From positions 2,290-36,142 of the forward strand of contig JBBDQS010000016.1 of the NCBI GenBank assembly GCA_040905805.1: DNA of 33,853 nt. The letters run 5' to 3'. This DNA is from Egibacteraceae bacterium. Lineage in GTDB: Bacteria > Actinomycetota > Nitriliruptoria > Euzebyales > Egibacteraceae. Position 1 is the stretch's first letter. Every line of letters begins with the position of its first letter. The notes below the pieces were generated by a model. The model searched no databases. It was not told where the DNA came from and worked only from the letters and a program-made list of their open reading frames with translations. Positions 22,626 through 29,727 of the stretch are shown piece after piece. The position numbers and the translations under genes are program-made.

Positions 22626-25324
22626 GCCCCAGGACGGCGGTCGCGAGTGGAAGCAGGGCGCTCGGCCCGCAGCTTCTTGTGCAGCTCGCTGACGACGACC
22701 ACGGTCGCGGCGACGGGGAGCATCCTCAGCCAGGTCCGTTGGTCCAGGGGTTCGATGCGGAGCACCAGCTGCGTGGGCCCCCAGTGCATGGCGGCGACGT
22801 GGATGGCCACCGCCCCAAGCGTGGCGACCAGCAGGAAGCGGTTGCCCAGCGGGGACATCCGAAACAGCGACTGGCGCTCCGACCGGGCGTTGTAGACGTG
22901 GAAGGCCATGGCGATGACGAGCGTGGTGAGGGCGGCGGTCCGTGCCCGCTCGACCGGAGCGCCCGACTGCAGCGTCAACCAGAACAGCAGGAGCGCGCCC
23001 ACGGCCATCGTCGTCCCGGTGAAGAGGGTGCGCTCCCACAGCAGCCGCGAGACCACCGGCTCGTCGTGACGACGCGGCGCGCGGTCCAAGACGCCCTTCT
23101 CCCCCGGCTCGAAGGCCAGGGCCACGTCCTGCAGCCCGTTCGTGACCACGTTCAACCACAGCAGCTGGGCAGGCAGGAAGGGCAGCGGCAGGCCGACGGC
23201 CAGCGCGTAGAGGATCGCCGCGATCGACGCCACGCCAGTGGACAGCAGGAAGTAGGTGACCTTGCGGATGTTGTCGAAGACGACGCGGCCCTGCTCGACG
23301 GCGTGGTAGATGCTGACGAAGTTGTCGTCGGCCAGAACCATGTCGCCGGCTTCCCTTGCCACGTCCGTGCCGCTGCGGCCCATGGCCACGCCGATGTGGG
23401 CGGCTTTGAGGGCCGGTCCGTCGTTGACCCCGTCGCCGGTGACCGCGACCACCTCGCCGTGGTCACGGAGGGCCTCCACGATCCGCAGCTTGTGCGCGGG
23501 GCTGACCCGTGCGAACAGCTGGACCGTGAGGACCCGGGCACGGAGCTCCTCGGCGGTCATGGCGTCGAGCTGCACACCGGTCACCACCTCGGCATCGGGG
23601 TCGTCGACGAGCCCGAGGTCGTAGCCGACGGCTCTGGCCGTGGCGGCGTGGTCGCCGGTGATCATGAGGATCCGCAGCCCGGCACGCTTGCATCCCTCGA
23701 TCGCGTCGCGGACGCCGGGCCGGGGCGGGTCGAGCATGCCGACGAGGCCGAGGAACACGAGCCCGTCGGGATGCGGCGGGTCATGGCGGTCTACCGGACC
23801 CCGCACCGGCCGGAAGCCCATGGCCAGGACCCGCAGCCCCTGGGCGGCGAGGGCGCCGGCCGCTTCGAGGACGCGCTCGGCGTCCAGGGGCACGTCCCCG
23901 TCGGGACCGCGCATGGTCGCGGACAGCTCCAGAACCCGTTCCGGGGCGCCCTTGACGAACATCCCCAGCCCGCCGTCGTGCCAGCGGATGCACGAGGAGT
24001 AGCGCAGCTCCGGCTCGAAAGGCACCTCGGCGACGACAGGAGACGCCTGCCGCGCGGTGACGGGTTCGATCCCTGAACGTGCGGCCGCGACGAGCAGCGC
24101 GGCCTCGGTGGGATCCCCGCGGGTGAGCGGTTCGTCCCCGTCCCAGCCGAGCAGCTCTGCCTCGTTGGTCAGCACACCGGCGAGCAGAGCCAGACGCACC
24201 TGCTCAGACGGCGGCTGCTCGGGGGGGTGGGGGTGAAGCACGTCGGGAACCCAGATGTGCTGCACGGTCATGCGGTTCTGCGTGAGCGTGCCGGTCTTGT
24301 CCGAGCCGATGGTGTTGGTGCTGCCCAGCGTCTCCACGGCAGGAAGGCTGCGGATGATGGCGTTGCGCTGTGCCATGCGCCGGACCCCGAGCGCGAGCGC
24401 GACGGTGAGCGCGACCGGCAAGCCCTCGGGTACGACCGCCACCGCGAGCGCCACAGCGGTGAGGAAGATCTGCGCGGCAGGCTCGCCCACGGCGAGGCCC
24501 ACCACGAACGTCAGGGCGGCTGAGGCCAGGACGACGGCCGCCACGAGGTTGGCGAACCGGTGCATCCGGCGGGTGAGGGGGCTCTCGGGCTGCTCGGCGC
24601 CACGGATCTGGTGGGCGATCCTGCCGAGCTCGGTGCCGGAGCCGGTCGCCACGACCAGGCCGCGCCCCCGGCCGCTGGTCACCACCGTGCCCATGTGTGC
24701 CATGCACGTCCGGTCCGCCGGCACCGTCGCGGGCGCGGTGGGGGTGATCCGCTTGGAGGCAGGCAGGGACTCACCGGTGAACAGGGACTCGTCGATCTGC
24801 AGGGTCCGGGCGGCGGTCAGCCGCAGGTCGGCGGGCACGCGGGTGCCCGACTCGAGCAGCACCACGTCCCCGGGGACCAGCTCCCGGCTGTCGACGTCCT
24901 GCTCCGCGCCGCCCCTGACGACCCGCGAGCGCGGGGCCGCGAGCTCCAGCAGGGCACGCACCGAGCGGTCGGCCTTGTGCTCCTGGAAGAAGCCGACGAC
25001 GGCGTTGAGGACCAGCACCGCCACGATCACGCCGGTGTCCAGGTACTCCCCGATGGCGAGCGTGACCACGGCGGCGACCAGGAGGATGGTGATGAGCGGG
25101 CTCGCGAACTGCCGCAGCAGGATGCTGAGCCGGCTGGGAGGCTCGTCCTGGCCCAGCTCGTTGGGTCCGTGGAGCGCCCGTCGCCGCCCGACCTCCTCGG
25201 CAGACAAACCGAGGTCGCGGTCAGACACCAGCTGCGCGACAGCCGCGTCAACCTCCAGCGCATGCCAGCCGGCCGCGTCGGTGCCCTCTCCTGGGGGCGC
25301 CACAGTGGCCAGCCGGTCAGCCAC
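22622..25324 (-). CDS. P2A-type cation-transporting ATPase (CtpF/PMR1-like)
   Basis: 900 aa from GTG 25324; no clear ribosome site. All P-type landmarks are present: N-terminal cation-ATPase domain (LSAEEVGRRRALHGPNEL, 40-57), actuator TGES (183-186), membrane motif PEGLP (299-303) as in Ca/Mn pumps, phosphorylation site SDKTGTLT (341-348, Asp342), nucleotide-binding KGAPE (458-462), GDGVNDGPALK in the hinge, and a C-terminal cation-ATPase region with about six helices. It lacks the N-terminal CxxC metal domains and CPC motif of heavy-metal pumps. It probably exports Ca2+ or Mn2+, or another divalent or monovalent ion; specificity is uncertain. M. tuberculosis CtpF, of this class, belongs to the DosR regulon, matching the paired sites upstream. 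Confidence 0.92.
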   Translation of the reverse strand: MADRLATVAPPGEGTDAAGWHALEVDAAVAQLVSDRDLGLSAEEVGRRRALHGPNELGQDEPPSRLSILLRQFASPLITILLVAAVVTLAIGEYLDTGVIVAVLVLNAVVGFFQEHKADRSVRALLELAAPRSRVVRGGAEQDVDSRELVPGDVVLLESGTRVPADLRLTAARTLQIDESLFTGESLPASKRITPTAPATVPADRTCMAHMGTVVTSGRGRGLVVATGSGTELGRIAHQIRGAEQPESPLTRRMHRFANLVAAVVLASAALTFVVGLAVGEPAAQIFLTAVALAVAVVPEGLPVALTVALALGVRRMAQRNAIIRSLPAVETLGSTNTIGSDKTGTLTQNRMTVQHIWVPDVLHPHPPEQPPSEQVRLALLAGVLTNEAELLGWDGDEPLTRGDPTEAALLVAAARSGIEPVTARQASPVVAEVPFEPELRYSSCIRWHDGGLGMFVKGAPERVLELSATMRGPDGDVPLDAERVLEAAGALAAQGLRVLAMGFRPVRGPVDRHDPPHPDGLVFLGLVGMLDPPRPGVRDAIEGCKRAGLRILMITGDHAATARAVGYDLGLVDDPDAEVVTGVQLDAMTAEELRARVLTVQLFARVSPAHKLRIVEALRDHGEVVAVTGDGVNDGPALKAAHIGVAMGRSGTDVAREAGDMVLADDNFVSIYHAVEQGRVVFDNIRKVTYFLLSTGVASIAAILYALAVGLPLPFLPAQLLWLNVVTNGLQDVALAFEPGEKGVLDRAPRRHDEPVVSRLLWERTLFTGTTMAVGALLLFWLTLQSGAPVERARTAALTTLVIAMAFHVYNARSERQSLFRMSPLGNRFLLVATLGAVAIHVAAMHWGPTQLVLRIEPLDQRTWLRMLPVAATVVVVSELHKKLRAERPASTRDRRPGA

Positions 25325-25462
25325 GACGTTCGTCGCTGACCGCGGCGCGAGACCCCGCTGACCCGTCGGCTCTCATCACGATGCCGGCCATGTGCGCTCC
25401 TCCTGTCGTTTCACACCTCGCGATCCAGCCCCCAGATAAGCGCGGGCGCGGGTGGTCCAGCA

Positions 25463-25498
25463 GGGTCGCTCGGCCCGGCCTGGGGGGCCGGTCGTCCC
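25463..25498 (-). promoter_or_regulatory. Tandem DosR-like boxes upstream of the cation ATPase
   Basis: GGGTCGCTCGGCCC (25463-25476) and GGGCCGGTCGTCCC (25485-25498) both satisfy GGGNCNNNNGNCCC at all eight fixed positions. Their centres are 22 bp apart. They lie 139 nt upstream of the ATPase start and just upstream of the SLH pseudogene on the other strand. This is the cleanest of the five pairs in the window. Confidence 0.6.
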
Positions 25499-25576
25499 TT
25501 CATCCGGCCGCCGTGGATCACGGGACCTCCGGCGAGAACGCAGGGCCGAAGGGCACTCAGGGTCCGGACCTGTCCC

Positions 25577-25960
25577 GTGGCGGCGCCTGCCGCCCCGTTC
25601 GCCGATCGAGCGGACATCCTCGAGGCCCACCGGGCGAACGTGGACTGCGCCGTGTGTTCGAGATCGTCGCGGGCTTCGGGGACGAGACGTAGCGACCCGA
25701 TGTGCCCGTGCGTCGCGACCAGGTCACGTCGTTCCTGGTCCGCACGGCTGGAGGCGACGCAGATCGTGCGAGGTGGCCCGCTCGCCCGCAGCCAGTATCT
25801 GAAGTCCGGGCGGGGGGCGGCCTGTCGGGACCGAGCCGCCCACATCACACAGGCGGCGGACCGTGGGCTCGTGCACGGCTTCGACGACGGGACGTTCCGC
25901 CCGGCTGCACGCACATGTCATGATCACATGGCGTCGTTCATGACCCGCCTGCTGCACCTG
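25577..25960 (+). pseudogene. S-layer homology (SLH) domain gene remnant
   Basis: Pieces of two SLH repeats appear in different frames. The first has PFADRADILEAHRANVDCAV in one frame, then FEIVAGFGDET-stop-RPDVPVRRDQVTSFLVR in another, where the TAG (25690-25692) replaces the Tyr codon of the usual GTYRPD motif. The second has ADRGLVHGFDDGTFRPA and HMASFMTRLLHLL. The stretch between them is scrambled by further indels. SLH domains anchor surface proteins to cell-wall polymers. No intact start or full-length frame exists, so this is a decayed gene, possibly a truncated copy from elsewhere. Confidence 0.7.
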
Positions 25961-25991
25961 CTCGCCGCGCCCGTGGGGTCGACATCACGGA

Positions 25992-26063
25992 TCAGACGGC
26001 CGAGACGGTCACGGTGGCCATCACCGTGAGCGCCACCGTGTACACGCAGTACGGCACGCCCAT
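25992..26063 (-). CDS. Possible 23-aa hydrophobic peptide
   Basis: ATG 26063 is preceded by GGGAGGGG and encodes MGVPYCVYTVALTVMATVTV then SAV and a stop, which would be a single membrane helix. It lies 145 nt downstream of the PNPOx-type gene on the same strand. Hydrophobic short frames arise by chance in GC-rich DNA, so this is only a candidate. The plus strand here also reads as an open but unrecognised stretch. Confidence 0.22.
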   Translation of the reverse strand: MGVPYCVYTVALTVMATVTVSAV

Positions 26064-26207
26064 CAGCCCCTCCCTGTGCCCGCCGCCCGGGGGTCTTCGT
26101 CGCCACCCAGAGTCGGTGGATCCAGCGAGTCGGCTCGGCACCGCACCGGGTCGACGTCGACACGCTGGTCGAGGTGCGAGCCGGCAGGGGCGTGGTCCCC
26201 GTGCTGT

Positions 26208-26648
26208 TCAGACCTCAGGATGTTCGAGCCGGTGGGCCGCCGGTCCGGTGATGCGGCGGCCGGTGATCTCCAGAGGCGAGATCCGGACGTAGTGGTCGCG
26301 TGGTCCCGGAGCCCACGGGCGCAGCGGAAGCTCACGCAGGACGCGCAGCTCATCCGGTTGCCACACCTCTTCCGCCTTGCCGCGCACAACGACGCTCCAG
26401 CCGGTGTGGTACTCGTGGTCGGCGTCGTCGACCTCGAAGGCGACGTTCGCGAGGTGGATGAGGTCGAGCAGGCCACCGTAGTCGGTGCGGAAGACGATGA
26501 TGCCCTCGTGGAGGCGGTAGTTGACGGGGCGCACGTGCGGTTCCCCGTCGACGACGAAGGCGACGCGACCGAGGTAGCGGCTTCCCAGCAGGCGCAGGCA
26601 CTCGTCGACCGACAGGGTCTCCAGCCGTAGCGTCATGGGAACGGTCAT
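26208..26648 (-). CDS. Pyridoxamine 5-phosphate oxidase-like flavoprotein
   Basis: 146 aa from the ATG at 26648 with GAGGAGG five bases upstream. It has the split-barrel PNPOx-like pattern: ECLRLLGSRYLGRVAFVVDG at the N-terminus, PHVRPVNYRLHEGIIVFRTD for the FMN-facing strands, EVDDADHEYHTGWSVVVRGK, and an EE(V)W element. Single-domain members bind FMN, F420 or heme; length and motifs do not decide between these. Such proteins, often called nitroreductase-like or DUF385-related, recur in DosR/OsdR regulons. A tandem site pair lies 71-107 nt upstream. Function: probable redox cofactor enzyme of the cytoplasm. Confidence 0.85.
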   Translation of the reverse strand: MTVPMTLRLETLSVDECLRLLGSRYLGRVAFVVDGEPHVRPVNYRLHEGIIVFRTDYGGLLDLIHLANVAFEVDDADHEYHTGWSVVVRGKAEEVWQPDELRVLRELPLRPWAPGPRDHYVRISPLEITGRRITGPAAHRLEHPEV

Positions 26649-26718
26649 GTCTGCCTCCTCGTTGCCGCGGCCTTGCGGCTCTCCACGCCACGATGGCTCA
26701 GGCGACGCAGGCCGGCGA

Positions 26719-26755
26719 GGGTCACAGGTCCCGCCGTCACGGGGCTGATCGGCCC
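26719..26755 (-). promoter_or_regulatory. Tandem DosR-like boxes upstream of the PNPOx-type gene
   Basis: GGGTCACAGGTCCC (26719-26732, all eight fixed positions) and GGGCTGATCGGCCC (26742-26755, seven of eight, within GGGGCTGATCGGCCCC) have centres 23 bp apart. The proximal box is 71 nt before the ATG at 26648. The LuxR-regulator fragment lies immediately on the far side. Confidence 0.58.
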
Positions 26756-26774
26756 CTGCTCGCCCCCGAACCCT

Positions 26775-26966
26775 CTAGCCGGCGTCACCCGGTTCACGGC
26801 GAGTCCGATGCCCGGCGAGGTAGGCGGCCGCCTCGGCACGGCGGGCGACTTCCAGCTTGGCCAGGATCGTGGAAACGTAGTTCTTGACCGTCTTCCACAC
26901 CCGGTAGCCCTGCGCAGCCAGCTCGTCAGCCAGGCGGATGCGGTTGGCCGCCCCGGGGTCGATCAC
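26775..26966 (-). pseudogene. DosR/NarL-type LuxR regulator, C-terminal fragment
   Basis: The frame reads KTVKNYVSTILAKLEVARRA followed by EAAAYLAGH. This is the recognition-helix region of DosR-type response regulators (family form EKTVKNYVSxxLAKLGMxRRTQAA). Upstream, where the first helices of the HTH and the whole receiver domain should be, the sequence (ANRIRLADELAAQGYRVW) is only partly HTH-like and meets the stop of the CBS gene at 26963. No start codon with a ribosome site is present. It appears to be the last 60 or so codons of a lost regulator gene. Confidence 0.6.
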
Positions 26967-27505
26967 CAGGGCGCTCGGAAAACCCGGTGCGCGCCCCGGC
27001 CGGGCGTCCCCGGGCCCGAGCGGCTGGCTGGGGTCGGGGTTCCAGCACCGCGTCCCACGTGGGAGGGGTGACCAGGGGCCGGCGGCGCGACCGGGTCCTC
27101 GTCGATCACCGCGCCCAGCAGGTCGGTGGTCGTGGCGATGCCCACCAGCCGGCCGTCCTCGAGGACGGCAAGCGCGGAGATGTGTTCGCGCCGGAGCATG
27201 GCTGCGGCTGCGGCCGCGGTCGTGCTCGCTGCCACCGAGACGACCGGGGCGGACATGACGTCTTCGACACGCCGGTGACGCCCGTCGGCGAAGTCCGAGT
27301 GCAGCCGGTTGAGACCGTCGACGAGCTCGCGGTCCCGCAGCAGCACGTCGCGGTCGCTGACCATGCCGACGACCGTGTCGTCGTCGACCACCGGTACGTG
27401 CCGGATGCCAGAGACACGGAGGAGGCGGCGAACCTCCATCACCGACGTCCCCGGTGTCACGGTGATCGGCTGGCGCGTCATGAGGTCGCGTACGAACACG
27501 GTCAT
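26963..27505 (-). CDS. CBS-domain protein (Hrp1-like)
   Basis: 180 aa from the ATG at 27505 with AGAAGG nearby. Two CBS domains: residues about 1-65 (DLMTRQPITVTPGTSVMEVR, GIRHVPVVDDDTVVGMVSDR) and 75-135 (DVMSAPVVSVAASTTAAAAA, ISALAVLEDGRLVGIATTTD). The final 45 residues are Pro/Gly/Arg-rich and disordered, and may be an altered end because they abut the LuxR fragment. CBS pairs bind adenosyl ligands such as AMP; M. tuberculosis Hrp1 (Rv2626c), a two-CBS protein, is among the most strongly DosR-induced. It starts 25 nt after the SRPBCC-CBS-BON gene, so both share a transcript. Confidence 0.85.
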   Translation of the reverse strand: MTVFVRDLMTRQPITVTPGTSVMEVRRLLRVSGIRHVPVVDDDTVVGMVSDRDVLLRDRELVDGLNRLHSDFADGRHRRVEDVMSAPVVSVAASTTAAAAAAMLRREHISALAVLEDGRLVGIATTTDLLGAVIDEDPVAPPAPGHPSHVGRGAGTPTPASRSGPGTPGRGAHRVFRAPW

Positions 27506-27530
27506 CGGAGGCCTTCTTCGTGTCGGGGGT

Positions 27531-28679
27531 TCATATCGTCGGCGTGGCCAGGGGCGTCACGTCGTCGACCTGCCAGGTCAGCTCGTCGGCGTCGACGTTC
27601 ATGACCCCATCGACGGCGCTCACGCCGGTGACCAAAGGGTGGATGCGGCTCAGACGCGACACCGTGCCGCTGAGGGCGACCGCGCCCCACTCCACGGCCA
27701 CGGCGACACCCGGTTCGCCCAGACGTTCGACCCGGGCCTGCACGGCGTGGCGGATGGCGTCGTCGCTACGCAGCAGCGCACGCAGGACGTCATGGCGGGT
27801 CACGATCCCGGCGATGCGGCTGCTCTCCAGCACAACCAGGCGGGCGACGTCGCGGTCGAGCAGCTCGCGCGCGGCGTCGCGCAGCCGCGCGTCCGCCGCG
27901 GTCACGTGCGCCGGTCGGGAGCAGGCCTCGCCGACGGTACGCGCCTCGCGGTGGCGCCAGGCCTCCTGGACGCCCCGTCCGAACCCGTAGCGCGGCCGTG
28001 CCTCCTTCACCAACAAGTCGGCCTCGCTCAGAACGCCGACGAGCGCGCCGTGCTGGTCGACCACGGGCGCCCCGCCGATGTCGAAGTTGAACAGCAGCAA
28101 GGCCGCGGTCCGCAAAGGCTGGTCGTCGCCCAGCACCAGCGGATCGGAGGTCATGACGTCGGCGACCCGCATGGACGCGTCTGCCTCCGGCACTGGCTGG
28201 TCGATGGCTTCGGTCTCGGCCAGGGCCCGGGTCAGGCCCTGGAGGAGGGTGTCAGCCGTTCCTTCGGCCACCCCGCCAAGAATGGCACGATCGACCACAG
28301 CGCCGACGACGTTGGCGGGCGCTTCGTAGGACCCCACGATCGTCAATTGGGCCCGGGCGTGATCGAGCGGTTCGAGCTCGATCGTGCCGTCGAAGGTTGG
28401 AAACGCGTGACGTCCGGGGTCGGCGGCCCAGGTGACCGGTACCCGTAGCCGGGTGCCGCTCGTGGTGGCCACGCCCGTGGTCACGCGCACGAGCTTGTGC
28501 AGGTCGGCACCCAGGATCTCGGCTGGTAGCCGTACCCGAAACGAGCCGTCGCCTGCCGGCGGTGCGGAAGGGCTGCCCGTTCCGGCGACGAGCAGGCCCC
28601 GCAGGTCTGCGCGCAGCCGCGTTGCCAGGCTCCGGGGTTCCCCCGCCACCGTGCGATACCGGTACAACCAGCGCTTCAT
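27531..28679 (-). CDS. SRPBCC-CBS-CBS-BON multidomain protein
   Basis: 382 aa from the ATG at 28679 with GGGAG seven bases upstream. Three parts are visible. Residues about 45-165 resemble a START/SRPBCC lipid- or ligand-binding fold (FRVRLPAEILGADLHKLVRV, FPTFDGTIELEPLDHARAQL). Residues 170-300 are two CBS domains (VADVMTSDPLVLGDDQPLRT, IGGAPVVDQHGALVGVLSEA, VARLVVLESSRIAGIVTRHD). Residues 305-372 form a BON domain (AVAVEWGAVALSGTVSRLSR, VDGVMNVDADELTW). CBS-BON proteins are known; the N-terminal SRPBCC part is less usual. There is no export signal, so it should act in the cytoplasm, perhaps sensing adenylates and a hydrophobic ligand. Co-transcribed with the next CBS gene. Confidence 0.82.
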   Translation of the reverse strand: MKRWLYRYRTVAGEPRSLATRLRADLRGLLVAGTGSPSAPPAGDGSFRVRLPAEILGADLHKLVRVTTGVATTSGTRLRVPVTWAADPGRHAFPTFDGTIELEPLDHARAQLTIVGSYEAPANVVGAVVDRAILGGVAEGTADTLLQGLTRALAETEAIDQPVPEADASMRVADVMTSDPLVLGDDQPLRTAALLLFNFDIGGAPVVDQHGALVGVLSEADLLVKEARPRYGFGRGVQEAWRHREARTVGEACSRPAHVTAADARLRDAARELLDRDVARLVVLESSRIAGIVTRHDVLRALLRSDDAIRHAVQARVERLGEPGVAVAVEWGAVALSGTVSRLSRIHPLVTGVSAVDGVMNVDADELTWQVDDVTPLATPTI

Positions 28680-28768
28680 GATCGGGCTCCCGGTGGGTTC
28701 TCGTCGTCGTGTCCCCACCGTGCCGCCCCGGGCCCACGATGGGCAGAGCCGGAGGGCACGGCGCGTCA

Positions 28769-28806
28769 GGGCTGTTCGGCCGGTGCGACGGGGGGACGTT
28801 CGGCCC
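28769..28806. promoter_or_regulatory. Tandem DosR-like boxes between divergent CBS genes
   Basis: GGGCTGTTCGGCCG (28769-28782, six of eight fixed positions) and GGGACGTTCGGCCC (28793-28806, all eight) have centres 24 bp apart. They share GTTCGGCC. They sit 90 nt from the start of the minus-strand CBS-BON gene and 84 nt from the plus-strand CBS gene, so one pair could control both directions. Confidence 0.55.
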
Positions 28807-28889
28807 GGGCGGGTGCGCCGGCGCAGGCACAGAGTGGGATTCGGCAGCGGTGAACCGCCACCGCGTCGAGACAGGAAAGGGAGGGCGCG

Positions 28890-29435
28890 ATGCGCGTGCG
28901 CGACTGGATGAACGGCGACCCGATCGTGGTGTCCCCCGACACCGAGGTACGGGAAGCCCGCCGGACCCTGCATCTCAACGGCGTTCGCCACCTGCCGGTG
29001 GTCGACGGCGACCGGCTCGTCGGCATCGTCAGCGACCGTGACATCCGCATCGACGACCGTTCGCTGCGCCGCCTGGCAGCGCTCGAGCGTCTCGACGAGG
29101 CGCTGGGCGAGGACAAACCCGTGGAGGCGGTCATGACATCGGACCCCTACACCATCGGGCCGGACGAGCCCATCGAGGCCGCCGCGCGGCTGCTGCTGTC
29201 GCGGCGGGTCAGCGCCCTGCCGGTCGTGGAGGACGACGATGCGGACGCGCTGGTCGGCATCATCACCACCACCGACTGCCTGCTGGCGCTGCTCGCGCCC
29301 GACCCTGCCGCCGGCGCGGACCGGTCGGGCTCACCCAAACCGGGCAGCTCGTCGACGCCGCTCACCTCGTCTGTCTCGGCGCGTCTCCAGGACGACACCG
29401 AGACCTCGGGACCGCACCGCCTCGCGAGGCAGTGA
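28890..29435 (+). CDS. Two-CBS-domain protein (Hrp1-like)
   Basis: 181 aa from the ATG at 28890 with GGGAGGG close upstream. Two CBS domains cover about 1-55 (VRDWMNGDPIVVSPDTEVRE, GVRHLPVVDGDRLVGIVSDR) and 75-140 (VEAVMTSDPYTIGPDEPIEA, RVSALPVVEDDDADALVGII). A Ser/Pro-rich tail of about 40 residues follows. It is divergent from the CBS-BON gene, across a 210-bp region carrying a DosR-like site pair. Together with the two minus-strand CBS genes it makes three CBS proteins within 2.5 kb, suggesting adenylate-linked control of resting-state enzymes (inferred). Confidence 0.86.
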   Translation: MRVRDWMNGDPIVVSPDTEVREARRTLHLNGVRHLPVVDGDRLVGIVSDRDIRIDDRSLRRLAALERLDEALGEDKPVEAVMTSDPYTIGPDEPIEAAARLLLSRRVSALPVVEDDDADALVGIITTTDCLLALLAPDPAAGADRSGSPKPGSSSTPLTSSVSARLQDDTETSGPHRLARQ

Positions 29436-29727
29436 GGCCGGCGGCGGAGCGATCGACGGGAGTCGGTGGCTGTCCTGCGGACCCTTGGTCCTTCCGGTAC
29501 AGGTCCGAAGGGGCCCGGGGGCCCGGCCGCCCGCACGCGATGCATGAGACAGTCACGTCGAGACCTCGCGGTCCGCATGAGGCGCAGAACGGCACCGGTG
29601 ACGATGCGCTCCATGGGGCATCAACACACGCCGTCGTGCAGCGGGAATCACCAGCAACCTGGATGGCCATCCCGGTTGCCCCCCGGCGCGTGGCAGATTG
29701 GGCGTCCCTCGACGACGATGGACGCGC

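Noticed and set aside
25560-25576. GGGTCCGGACCTGTCCC as an additional DosR-like box
   Set aside because: The half-sites are separated by 7 rather than 4 bases.
29478-29515. Sixth DosR-like pair after the plus-strand CBS gene (centres 24 bp apart)
   Set aside because: Both sites match only six of eight fixed bases, and they lie between a CBS gene end and a cell-wall gene; not distinguishable from chance.
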